Shown here: in pieces, positions 1-8,220 of the stretch | Numbering within the stretch: the stretch's first letter is position 1 | Layout: each line of letters starts with the position of its first letter | DNA from: Chelativorans petroleitrophicus | Lineage (GTDB): Bacteria > Pseudomonadota > Alphaproteobacteria > Rhizobiales > Rhizobiaceae | NCBI RefSeq assembly: GCF_025398195.1 | Contig: NZ_JAODNV010000008.1 | Coordinates: forward strand, 183,187 to 247,186 | DNA: 64,000 nt | Direction of reading: 5' to 3' | Program-made: the position numbers and the translations under genes | Notes under the pieces: generated by a model | Databases searched by the model: none | Told to the model about the DNA's origin: nothing | What the model saw: only the letters and a program-made list of their open reading frames with translations

Positions 1-696
1 CTCTTCCGCCCAAAACGCGGCCACGATCGTGTCCGGGGCAGCATGGATCGTGCGCAGTCCGCCCGCACCGCCGGCCGCGAGCCCTGAAACCAGAGCGCGC
101 ACGAGGTTCTTGTCGGGCGGGTCGTAATCGCCCCCAAGCATCCAGATGATGTTCTTGAGCCTGCCGAAACGCCGGGCCAGATAGCGGCCATAGGCTTCGA
201 GTTCCGTCGGACCGGCCGCCTCCACTTCACGGTACCAGCCTTCCTCGCCCCCGCCAAAGCCCAGATAGGCGGGTGCAAGCAGCACGATGAAACCGAACTC
301 CTCCGCCCGTCTCAGCACCCATTCAGCATGGTCGAAATAGGCGTCCCGCGGCTGCGAGAAACGACCATGGGCCGCAAAGGGCTGCTCGCCATAAGCATTG
401 GCGGGGGCGTTGGAGGCGAATTTGCGCTCTATGAGGGACACGATGAGCGCGTTGAACCCTCGGGCCTTGCGGTCCTGAAGGTAGAGCTCCGTTTCCTCCC
501 GCGTCAGCTCTGCGATGAGCGACCACGCGGTATCCCCATGGAGGAGGAAGGGCTTTCCTTCAGCATCTTCCAGATAGCGGCCCGATCCATCTATCTGCAG
601 CGGGAAGCGGGCAGCTGGAAACAGATCAGCCGTCCTCGGTGTCAGAGCAAGAACGGCCGACGCCAAGAGGAGGATCGGCAATGCACGCCGCATCAT
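1..696 (-). CDS. DUF4038 apiosidase-like glycoside hydrolase, partial
   Basis: This is the N-terminal part of a secreted glycoside hydrolase; the C-terminus is cut off by the left edge. The reading begins at tandem ATG codons (696 or 693), and the first overlaps the stop of the upstream aminotransferase gene as ATGA. Residues 1-20 form a signal peptide (basic MMRR, then a Leu/Ala-rich core). The mature part contains 'LHGDTAWSL' near residue 52 and 'WMLGGDYD' near residue 190, which I recognise from the DUF4038 (GH140 apiosidase-like) TIM barrel. It is the last gene of a leftward operon in a polysaccharide locus, so trimming or degrading the exported polymer is a reasonable inferred role. The substrate cannot be read from the sequence. 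Confidence 0.8.
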   Translation of the reverse strand, partial: MMRRALPILLLASAVLALTPRTADLFPAARFPLQIDGSGRYLEDAEGKPFLLHGDTAWSLIAELTREETELYLQDRKARGFNALIVSLIERKFASNAPANAYGEQPFAAHGRFSQPRDAYFDHAEWVLRRAEEFGFIVLLAPAYLGFGGGEEGWYREVEAAGPTELEAYGRYLARRFGRLKNIIWMLGGDYDPPDKNLVRALVSGLAAGGAGGLRTIHAAPDTIVAAFWAEE

Positions 697-2060
697 CCCC
701 GCGCCATTCTGGCCTCGGGCACTTCCTGATTGAAGCGCCGGTAGACGATCTGGGAAGGCCGGCCGACCAGATAGCGCTCCACGCCATCCTCGAGCGCCCG
801 CGCGTAGATTTGAAACACCTCGCGCACGGCCTCCACCGTACGTTCCATCTCCAGCGGGCCATGGGCGTAGCTCACCACCAGCGAGGGAGCGAGCACGCCG
901 CGCCGGATGGTCTCCTGCAGGAAAAGGCTGCGGAAGGCCTGCGAGGGCTGGAACGCCTGATCGAGGGTGGCATACGCAAGGCAGCAATCCCGACCGGTGA
1001 CCTTGAAATAGCCCTCGACACCTGCCTCCCGGATCGCGGCTTCGATGCCCTCGCGCAGCAAGCGACCCTGCCGGTAGAGATGCTGGACGACCGGCTCGCG
1101 CTCATAAGTCTCCATCGTCGCGATGCCCGCCGCAAGCGCATGGGTTTCCGCGCCATGGGTCGTTGAAAGGAGAAAGACCCGCGGCCTGTCATTGTGCTGC
1201 AGCCCGCCGAGCCGCATGATCTCCCGCTTGCCGGCCAGCGCGGAAAGCGAAAAGCCGTTGGCGAGCGCCTTGCCGAAACAGGAAAGATCGGGATCGGCCT
1301 CGTAAAGCGCCTGAGCCCCGTTCAGATGCCAGCGGAAGCCGGTGATCATCTCGTCAAGGATCAGGAGCGCGCCGTTGCGGTGGCAGATCTCCCTCAGGTC
1401 CTGAAAATAGCCTGCCGGAGGATCGTCCCCGCGCGAAGGCTCCAGGATCAGCGCCGCAATCCGGTCGGGATAGCGGTCGAAAAGGCGGCGCACGTCTTCC
1501 AGATCGCCATAGCGGAAGGTGGCAGTGAGCTCCCTCACCTGCTTTGGGATGCCGGAATTCATGGGCGTCGTGCCGATGAACCAGTCATCCGTGGAAAAGA
1601 ATGGGTGGTCCGCGCAGCAGGCGATCATGTCACGACCGGTGTAGGCCCGTGCAAGGCGCACCGCGCCGGATGTGGCGTCGGAGCCGTCCTTGCAGAACTT
1701 GACCATCTCCGCGCCCGTTATGATCTCCAGAAACCGCTCGGCGCATTCTACTTCCAGATAGTGCGGCCGCGTAAAGTTGCAGCCGAGCGTCAGAGCGCGT
1801 TGCACCGCCTCCAGAACAGGCGGGTAGGCATGACCCAGCCCAACGGCGCGGTTGCCCATGCCGTATTCGATAAATTCGTTTCCATCCACGTCCCACACAT
1901 GCGCGCCCTGCCCGCGGGCGATGAAACCGGGAGAGAGAATCGGATACTGATCATCCCCCTTGGCGTAAGTATGGGCGCCGCCGGGGATGATGGCGTGCGC
2001 GCGCTCGCGCAGCCGGTTCGATCGATCGAATGTCTCGCATAGGCGCATCACGGGTGTCAT
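693..2060 (-). CDS. class III PLP-dependent aminotransferase, glutamate-1-semialdehyde aminomutase-like
   Basis: The 455-residue protein belongs to the class III (ornithine/GSA) aminotransferase family, which uses pyridoxal phosphate. The N-terminus carries the GSA-aminomutase-like 'PGGAHTYAKG' motif. 'LILDEMITGFR' contains the cofactor Asp, and 'CFGKALANGF' carries the probable Schiff-base Lys near residue 265. The reading frame stays open further upstream, but that extension overlaps the glycosyltransferase stop, so I take the ATG at 2060 that begins MTPVMRL, with AAGG directly before it; ATG 2048 is a second choice. It lies between a glycosyltransferase and a glycoside hydrolase. A role in making an amino-sugar or an amino substituent for the polysaccharide is more likely than haem synthesis, but this is inferred from context. 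Confidence 0.85.
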   Translation of the reverse strand: MTPVMRLCETFDRSNRLRERAHAIIPGGAHTYAKGDDQYPILSPGFIARGQGAHVWDVDGNEFIEYGMGNRAVGLGHAYPPVLEAVQRALTLGCNFTRPHYLEVECAERFLEIITGAEMVKFCKDGSDATSGAVRLARAYTGRDMIACCADHPFFSTDDWFIGTTPMNSGIPKQVRELTATFRYGDLEDVRRLFDRYPDRIAALILEPSRGDDPPAGYFQDLREICHRNGALLILDEMITGFRWHLNGAQALYEADPDLSCFGKALANGFSLSALAGKREIMRLGGLQHNDRPRVFLLSTTHGAETHALAAGIATMETYEREPVVQHLYRQGRLLREGIEAAIREAGVEGYFKVTGRDCCLAYATLDQAFQPSQAFRSLFLQETIRRGVLAPSLVVSYAHGPLEMERTVEAVREVFQIYARALEDGVERYLVGRPSQIVYRRFNQEVPEARMARG

Positions 2061-2074
2061 CCTTCCACTGCGAT

Positions 2075-3268
2075 TCAGAGCCGCTCCATCACGACGCGAA
2101 GGAAATTCTTGATTGGCAGCGGCAGATAGGTCCTGAGGCTCGTCCGCAGACCGCTCGGCATCTTCCACGCCTCGATCGGGGGAGGCGGCGGCAGCGGAGG
2201 GCGCTCGCGGACGAGCTTTTCGATGAGCGCGAAATAGGCTTCCGCCATTGCTTCCAAGCCGAAGCCCGATTGTGCGCGGCGCCGCGCCCCTGCTGAAAGT
2301 TCGTCAAGGAAAGCCGGGCTTTCGTGCAGCCTTGCGATGCGGTCTGCCGCTTCGCCCCAGTCGCCCACGGGAAAGAGCAGTCCGGAAATGTCCTCTTCGA
2401 TGATCGTGTCCGTCACGCCGGAAATGTGAGACGCAACGGGTACGCACCCGGCCGCCATGGCCTCGATGATGGTGAAGCCGAAGCCCTCGAAGCGCGAGGG
2501 GACGACCATCACATCATGCGAGGCAAGCAGCTTCGGAATAAACTCCGGCGCGACGGCGCCCAGAATGCGCACGCGGCCGGCATGCCGTTCCAGCCGGCGC
2601 GTCAGGCGCGGCAGGTCGGGGCCATCTCCGGCGACGGTGAGGGAAACCGCCTGCGGCAGCCGGTCCATAATCGTCGGCAGCCAGAAGACCCCCTTGGAGG
2701 CGTCCTCGATACGACCGAGAAAGATGAGGCGCGTTCTGCCTTCCGGGCGCGGCTTGCGCCCTACGACAGAGATCACCGATGTGTCCACCGCGTTCGGGAT
2801 GGCCACCGTGTGCTCCGGCGGGAAGCCGTGGCTGTGCACGAGATCGCGGCGGCAGCGCTCCGACACCCCCACTGTCGCGTGCACGCTGTCGCGCAGCGAT
2901 CGCGCCGCGGCATAGGTGCCAGGCGTGATGTTGTGCACGATCATGATGCGCAGCATCGCCTCCGGCAGGTAGCGGGCGACGTTCATCTGCAGACGGTCCG
3001 TCAGCACATTGACGAAAACTCCATCATAACGTCCGCGCTGCAGTTCCCTGATCAATGCGGCAGCCCGCTCCGGCTCGGAGAGACGCGCAGGCGTCGTGAC
3101 CATGCAGCCCGCCTCGTCGTCATGATGCCGTATCCCGGCGCCTTCGGCGGTGCTCTCACAGCTCATCCAGCGCACATCGATCCCATAACCCGCCAGTCCC
3201 GTGCGCAAATGCCGGAACAGCGTATAGGTGCCGCCGATATGAGGCTTAACGAAATAGGCGAGCTTCAA
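2075..3268 (-). CDS. GT4-family glycosyltransferase
   Basis: This 397-residue protein has the two-Rossmann GT-B layout of retaining GT4 enzymes. The N-terminal domain starts 'KLAYFVKPHIGGTY'. The C-terminal domain has 'LIFLGRIEDASKG' and the donor-binding acidic motif in 'VPSRFEGFGFTIIEAMA'. I chose the TTG at 3268 because GGAGGG lies 4-5 bases upstream and the protein then begins at the conserved first strand. An ATG at 3307 would add 13 residues but has no ribosome-binding site. The stop is 14 bp before the aminotransferase start, so the genes are probably co-transcribed. It presumably adds one sugar of the exopolysaccharide repeat; donor and acceptor are unknown. Confidence 0.88.
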   Translation of the reverse strand: MKLAYFVKPHIGGTYTLFRHLRTGLAGYGIDVRWMSCESTAEGAGIRHHDDEAGCMVTTPARLSEPERAAALIRELQRGRYDGVFVNVLTDRLQMNVARYLPEAMLRIMIVHNITPGTYAAARSLRDSVHATVGVSERCRRDLVHSHGFPPEHTVAIPNAVDTSVISVVGRKPRPEGRTRLIFLGRIEDASKGVFWLPTIMDRLPQAVSLTVAGDGPDLPRLTRRLERHAGRVRILGAVAPEFIPKLLASHDVMVVPSRFEGFGFTIIEAMAAGCVPVASHISGVTDTIIEEDISGLLFPVGDWGEAADRIARLHESPAFLDELSAGARRRAQSGFGLEAMAEAYFALIEKLVRERPPLPPPPPIEAWKMPSGLRTSLRTYLPLPIKNFLRVVMERL

Positions 3269-3548
3269 CGAAGGCCCTCCCAGGCCCGGCCGCAAAGCCC
3301 ATTCCATTCATGGATTTGCGGACCAACCAAATGCTTCGCGAATGCTATCGGCAGCGACGGAAAGGGGAAAACCGGCCATGCTGCGTAACGGCTACGCCTT
3401 CCGGCTTAGCGCGCGGACGGGGGAATTGACGTCCAGTCATTCATCCCGCCGAGGGAAATGGGCCGCCCTGCCCCTCCAAAAAGCGGTGTTCCGATTGCCG
3501 GGCCGGAACGCCAATATGCGCCAAGGCGGGCATCCATGGCAGGCGTTG

Positions 3549-4802
3549 ATGAAAATCGCTTTGTTTGGCCAGTTCGGCTGCGGCAGTTCAGGAAACGACG
3601 GCAGCCTGGAAGCCATACTGCTTTTTCTGCGCAGGGCAGCACCGGAAAGTGAGCTGGTGTGCTTCTGTCCCAATCCTGAAGCCGTCGAGGCGGAATTCGG
3701 AATTCGCGCCATCGGAACAGGATATTCCGGCACTCAGGCCCGCGTTCTGAAAACGCTCGACCGCCTCACCGGCCGCATTCTGGGCCGTGTTCTCGGTCTC
3801 CTGCACCCGATCGGCAGCACACGCGGCATCGATCTGTTCATTGTACCGGGAACCGGCTTTCTGGACGATTTTCAGGAAAGGCCGTTCGGCTGGCCGTTCA
3901 TGATCTTCCGCTGGAGCCTTGCCGCGCGCCTGGCAGGCGCAAAGGTCGCCTTCGTCAGCATCGGAGCAGGCCCCATCGTCCATCCCTGGAGCCGCCGGTT
4001 CATGACCATGTCGGCCCGTATGTGCCACTACCGCTCCTACCGGGACCTGCCTTCAAGGAGCTTCATGGAGAGCGTGGGACTCGACACGAGGGAAGACCGG
4101 GTTTTCCCCGATCTCGCCTTCGCGCTGCCGCTTCCCAAAACGAAGCCTCGGCGCGAAAGAAAGAGAATTACCGCCGGGGTCGGCGTCATGACCTATGCAG
4201 GCTGGATGCGAAGCCATCCGGACGGCGAGGCCATCTATGAATCCTATGTCGGCAAGCTGGTGGACTTCATCATCTGGCTCCTTGAGCGGGACTGCAATGT
4301 CCGGATGCTGACCGGAGACAGCCTGGACGAGTCGACGATACGAGAGGTTCTGCGCAAGCTGGAAGCAAAGGCCGTGAAGCTGGACGAGGGACGGATCGCG
4401 GTCGAGCCTTCCCGAACGCTCGACCAGCTCATGCGCCAGATATCCGAGACGGACATCATGGTGGGGACGCGCTTCCACAACATCATTTGCGCCCTGAAGA
4501 TGCAGAAGCCGGTCATTTCGCTCGGCTATGCGCAAAAGAACGACGCGCTGCTTTTCGACGCGGGGCTGGACGGCTTCTCGCAGCATGTGGAGCACTTCGA
4601 CCTGGAGCTTCTGAAACGCCAGTTTCTTGAGGCACTGGGTCGGCGGGCTGAGTTTCGCGAACGCATTTCCGGCTCAACGAAACGATATGGAATGCTGCTT
4701 GCCGAACAGGAACGCATCCTCACCGATCTGTTTTTTGCTGGCGAGGCGCGCAGGCAGGAGCACGCCGATGAGCGGGCTCTACGCCTTACGGCGCAAGGCT
4801 GA
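3549..4802 (+). CDS. polysaccharide pyruvyl transferase family protein
   Basis: The 417-residue protein fits the pyruvyl-transferase (PF04230) family, whose members add ketal-linked pyruvate to sugars of capsules and exopolysaccharides. It starts 'MKIALFGQFGCGSSGNDGS', matching the family's nucleotide-fold-like N-terminus. Near residues 305-330 it has the characteristic 'VGTRFHNIICALKMQKPV' segment. The frame is open up to 207 bp upstream, but those residues are unlike the family, so I place the start at ATG 3549. The 280 bp before it separate it from a divergent glycosyltransferase and must contain both promoters. The last 24 bp overlap the 3' end of the opposing GT2 gene. Confidence 0.82.
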   Translation: MKIALFGQFGCGSSGNDGSLEAILLFLRRAAPESELVCFCPNPEAVEAEFGIRAIGTGYSGTQARVLKTLDRLTGRILGRVLGLLHPIGSTRGIDLFIVPGTGFLDDFQERPFGWPFMIFRWSLAARLAGAKVAFVSIGAGPIVHPWSRRFMTMSARMCHYRSYRDLPSRSFMESVGLDTREDRVFPDLAFALPLPKTKPRRERKRITAGVGVMTYAGWMRSHPDGEAIYESYVGKLVDFIIWLLERDCNVRMLTGDSLDESTIREVLRKLEAKAVKLDEGRIAVEPSRTLDQLMRQISETDIMVGTRFHNIICALKMQKPVISLGYAQKNDALLFDAGLDGFSQHVEHFDLELLKRQFLEALGRRAEFRERISGSTKRYGMLLAEQERILTDLFFAGEARRQEHADERALRLTAQG

Positions 4803-5798
4803 GCTTTCCTCTGCGTGATCAGTCGGCCGGGCGGAAAGCCTCGCCTTCAGCGTTGCACGAATCCGGTCCAGCGCATCGGCCCGGCTGAAAAGGCTTCCCA
4901 ATGGAGGCACGAGCGCGAGTGTGGGGCGCAGACGCAGCGCAAAGCGCATAAGGTCCGGCGCACCGGGTTCGCCGCGAAGCACATGCGAGACCGCGCACCA
5001 ATACGCCCGGTGTGCAAGGCTGCGACACGCCATCCGGTGCAGCCGCCGCGCTTGGCCGAGCGCGGCACCAGCCCCGCTGAAGAAGGCGGCGAATGCCTGC
5101 TCCATCTCAAGGTTCCACGAATGGACATTCGAGACGGCGGCGGACTGGTTGGCCTCGTGGATGCGCGCGTAAAGCTGCACGGCGTCGATTTCGGCGACGG
5201 AGCCCAAACAGGCGATGCGCATCCACATTTCCACGTCGTCCGTGTGCGGGAGTGACGTCAGATAATGGCCTGCGCGTTTCTGCGCAGCGGTGCGGACGAT
5301 CGCCGTCGGACCGCCGATCGGGCTGCGCCCAGTCCTACAGAAGATCTCGAGAAACTCCTGGCCACTGAAAATCCGGAAATCCGCCGGCTGAGATGGCAAT
5401 GCGAGGGTTGAAGGCGAGAAAGCGGACGGCACGAATTCGGTCCGTCCGTAGACCAGGTTCACATCCGGATTTTGCTCCATGATCGCAACGGCGCGCGCAA
5501 GCGCCCCGAGCGGGAGCAGATCGTCCGCACACAGAATCGCAAAGTAGTCGGCCTCGGCCCAATCGACACCCTGGTTGAAGGAGGCGTGCTGGCCGAGATT
5601 GCGCTCTCGCAGGCAGAGTTCGACACGGCTGTCGGATGCCGCAAGCTCGCGCGCGATTTGCGGACTGTCATCGGTGGAGGCGTTGTCCACGATCAGCACG
5701 CGCAGATCAACACCTTCCTGCGAGAGCACGCTTTGGACGCAGTCCCGCAGATAGCGCCCGTAATTGTAGCTCGGGATCGCGACATCGATGCTGGCCAT
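4779..5798 (-). CDS. GT2-family glycosyltransferase
   Basis: This is a 339-residue GT-A enzyme of family 2. The N-terminal 200 residues have the standard order: 'VAIPSYNYGRYL' at residue 7, 'VDNASTDDS' with donor-binding Asp near residue 40, 'NQGVDWAEADYFAILCADD' containing the DxD-like acidic motif near residue 90, and 'HTDDVEMWMRIA' near residue 185. The C-terminal 100 residues are helical and basic. It lies 12 bp downstream of the flippase gene on the same strand, so the two form one leftward unit. Its 3' end overlaps the pyruvyl-transferase-family gene by 24 bp on the opposite strand. Probable role: transfer of a nucleotide-sugar unit to the lipid-linked repeat. Confidence 0.9.
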   Translation of the reverse strand: MASIDVAIPSYNYGRYLRDCVQSVLSQEGVDLRVLIVDNASTDDSPQIARELAASDSRVELCLRERNLGQHASFNQGVDWAEADYFAILCADDLLPLGALARAVAIMEQNPDVNLVYGRTEFVPSAFSPSTLALPSQPADFRIFSGQEFLEIFCRTGRSPIGGPTAIVRTAAQKRAGHYLTSLPHTDDVEMWMRIACLGSVAEIDAVQLYARIHEANQSAAVSNVHSWNLEMEQAFAAFFSGAGAALGQARRLHRMACRSLAHRAYWCAVSHVLRGEPGAPDLMRFALRLRPTLALVPPLGSLFSRADALDRIRATLKARLSARPTDHAEESSALRRKA

Positions 5799-5810
5799 GA
5801 CGCCTCCGCC

Positions 5811-7304
5811 TCAGCCCGGTTCGCTCGTGGTAGAAGCGGCGGGGATGTTGATGGACCGCCGGCACGCCCGCCGCGCCTGCTCAATGATCGGCCGAAGCTC
5901 GTCCTTCACCGGATGGCGCATGAACACGACCGCAAGAAGCCAGCCGCCCGCCGCAGCAAAGGCCGCAAACATCGCCTCCGTCATCGAAAGATCGAACCTG
6001 AAGCCGAACAGAGCCAGTGCGCCGGTAAGGCCGGCTGCGGCGCCTGCAGTGACGGCGGCGCTGCCCATCAGAATGCGGCCCAGATCATGCCAGGCGAAAC
6101 CCACATGCTTTCTGACGAACCACAGCGACACCGCCATCTCGATGGGAATGGCGATGAGCTGGCCGGATACCATGACGAGAAGTCCGAAGGGGCTCGCCGC
6201 ACACAGAACAACGGCGGCGACGGCGCGGCAGATGAAATGCGCCACGAACGCATCCCGGTTGTGCCCGAGCGCCATCAACACCGGACGGGTGAGGATGACC
6301 GGAAAAAAGAACAGGCTGGCGATTGAAAGAATGCGGACAAGCGGCACCACCTCGCCCCAATCCGGGCCGAGCACGAAGGCGACAACCGGTGTGGCAAGCA
6401 CGGCAAGCAGAATGAGCGCAGGCCAATAGCAGGCCGTGATGTAACTGATGGCCCGCAGATAATGTTCGCCCACGGGCCGGCCTTCGCGCACCTCGGCCGC
6501 AAGCGCAGGAAAGGCGAAGCTGAACACCGCGCCAAGCAGCGTGCGGTCGGGTATGGCGCACACGGCATTTGCCCGGTTGTAGATGCCAACGGCGAAAGGG
6601 GTAAGCAGCCGCCCGAGAACCAGTGAGGGCAGCGCATCATAGGCGCGGTCGATGAACCCGGTGGCGCCGCGGAAACGGCCGAACTCGTAGACGGCGCGCC
6701 AGGACGCAAATGTCGGCCTCAGATCGCGTGCATCGCGTCTCGCCAGCCATGAAAGGCCGGTGTCCAGAACGCTGCCTGCAAGCGCGCCCCAGGCATAGCT
6801 CATGAAACCGAAGCCGAGGAGCGCCAGGAGAATGGTGGTGACGACTGTCAACGCCATACCCGCCGTGCGAATGCGCGTGATCGTGCCGAAGGCCATATCC
6901 CGCCGCATCAGGGCGAGCGCGGGAAGGCTGAGCGTCTCGACCAGCGTGGCGGCGGCTATCAGCCACAGGAAGACCTCCATGCCCGGCTCGCCATAGTAGC
7001 GCGCCAGCAGCGGAGAGGCGGCAACCAGCAAGGCGGCGAGCAGGAGGGTAGCGGCGGTAAGGACGGTCATGGCGGTGCGCACATCCCTGCCACTCACATG
7101 CGGGAGCTGGATGAGAAACTCGGCCGTGACAAACTCCCGAAGGGAAAAGACAATTACGCCGATCCCCATGCCGATGACGGCTATCCCGATCTCGGCCGGC
7201 GTAAGGATGCGGGAAACCGCCGCCACCATGGCAAAATTCAGGAGCAATGCGAGATATTGCTCGAGCGAAGCCATGACGAAGGCGCGGCGGGCTCGACTGC
7301 TCAT
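5811..7304 (-). CDS. Wzx-like polysaccharide flippase (MOP/MATE superfamily)
   Basis: The 497-residue integral membrane protein has about 12-14 hydrophobic segments spread over its length. It begins 'ALLLNFAMVAAVSRILTPAEIG', the usual first helix and 'LTPxExG' loop of oligosaccharide flippases. Family members move undecaprenyl-diphosphate-linked repeat units from the cytoplasmic to the periplasmic face of the inner membrane. Together with the initiating transferase at 8221 and the polymerase at 23604 it completes the Wzx/Wzy pair. It is the first gene of the short leftward unit with the GT2 gene. Which oligosaccharide it carries cannot be read from the sequence. Confidence 0.9.
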   Translation of the reverse strand: MSSRARRAFVMASLEQYLALLLNFAMVAAVSRILTPAEIGIAVIGMGIGVIVFSLREFVTAEFLIQLPHVSGRDVRTAMTVLTAATLLLAALLVAASPLLARYYGEPGMEVFLWLIAAATLVETLSLPALALMRRDMAFGTITRIRTAGMALTVVTTILLALLGFGFMSYAWGALAGSVLDTGLSWLARRDARDLRPTFASWRAVYEFGRFRGATGFIDRAYDALPSLVLGRLLTPFAVGIYNRANAVCAIPDRTLLGAVFSFAFPALAAEVREGRPVGEHYLRAISYITACYWPALILLAVLATPVVAFVLGPDWGEVVPLVRILSIASLFFFPVILTRPVLMALGHNRDAFVAHFICRAVAAVVLCAASPFGLLVMVSGQLIAIPIEMAVSLWFVRKHVGFAWHDLGRILMGSAAVTAGAAAGLTGALALFGFRFDLSMTEAMFAAFAAAGGWLLAVVFMRHPVKDELRPIIEQARRACRRSINIPAASTTSEPG

Positions 7305-7498
7305 CGGCGTTCACGCGCAGTCGGGCGCGCATCCCGGCTCAGAAAATGGAGCGGGAAGCGGCATACGAAACGGATTGGGCGGCAAGGCGGGATCATGTCT
7401 TCAAACATAGGCCGCGCCGGATTCCGCTGAACATGGCTTTTGGGGCAAAGCCTATCAGCCAAACGACTAGCCCCGCCCGCGGCATGCCACAGGACGGA

Positions 7499-7765
7499 TC
7501 AGTTGCTGACCAGCTCGTGCTGCGCGCGGATCATATCTATGATTTCTGCGGCGGTGGCGTGATCAGACTGATCGTTCTCGCCGGCGGCCGCGCGCAACGT
7601 CTTGGCCGCGTCCTTGAGAAGCCCTTCTATATCCTTCCTTTGAAGGATTTCCTGGGATTCGAGTTCAAGCAGAAGGGATTCACAGATGTAGAGAGCGGCA
7701 AGCGCCACCGCCTTCGATCGAGCACGCAATATCTTGGATTCCAAGCTCAATCCCGCTTCCATCAT
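7499..7765 (-). CDS. small helical hypothetical protein
   Basis: I do not recognise this 88-residue protein. It starts at ATG 7765 (an MM pair), with GGGGGA 7-8 bases upstream. The open frame extends further to 7846, but that part looks unlike protein. It is predicted almost wholly helical, rich in Leu, Ala, Glu and Lys, with no membrane segment or signal peptide: 'ESKILRARSKAVALAALYI' is followed by an acidic middle and 'TAAEIIDMIRAQHEL' at the end. A regulatory or adaptor role is possible. It lies alone between the flippase and the initiating transferase, about 190 bp upstream of the flippase gene on the same strand. Confidence 0.6.
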   Translation of the reverse strand: MMEAGLSLESKILRARSKAVALAALYICESLLLELESQEILQRKDIEGLLKDAAKTLRAAAGENDQSDHATAAEIIDMIRAQHELVSN

Positions 7766-8220
7766 ATCAGCGTCCCCCAGCCAGGCCGGGGGACGGATGC
7801 CGTTTCCATGTTGCCCTGAGACCGCTTCCGGCGCCAAGCCGAGCACGCAATCGCTTCTTGCAAGAAAGATCGCGGCAGTGCCTCACAGGCGCTGGCCGCC
7901 GGTGACTTGGGAATTGTCTCACCGGATGCCGTTCCGCCTCACTCCGGCATTCGGCATGTGCCGGCCATAACTTTGAGGTAGGCGTACCTTGTTTGAGGTA
8001 GCTGAAGATGTGCCGCCAAATTCCTCCACAGCACGGATGTTGATGAACCGAGCCCGGTTCGGCCGGAGAGCAGGCGCCTTCCACCAGGCTCTACCCCTTC
8101 GGTCGGAGTATGGGCTAGGCCACACGGCTGAAAGCATCCGCATTTTCTCTAGCTGCGGCATTTCCCGGCCGCCGACTAAACTTCCCGTCCATATGAGGAG
8201 GAACAGGGTGAGGGCGGTCC
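7766..8220. promoter_or_regulatory. intergenic control region with a 20-bp-spaced direct repeat
   Basis: These 455 bp separate the small leftward gene from the rightward initiating-transferase gene. No credible gene is visible. The direct repeat TTTGAGGTA occurs at 7972-7980 and 7992-8000, exactly 20 bp apart, so the copies lie on nearly the same face of the helix. Between them AGGTA-GGCG-TACCT (7976-7989) is an inverted repeat. The pattern resembles a regulator-binding site upstream of the gene at 8221. No clear -35/-10 pair could be assigned. Confidence 0.35.
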
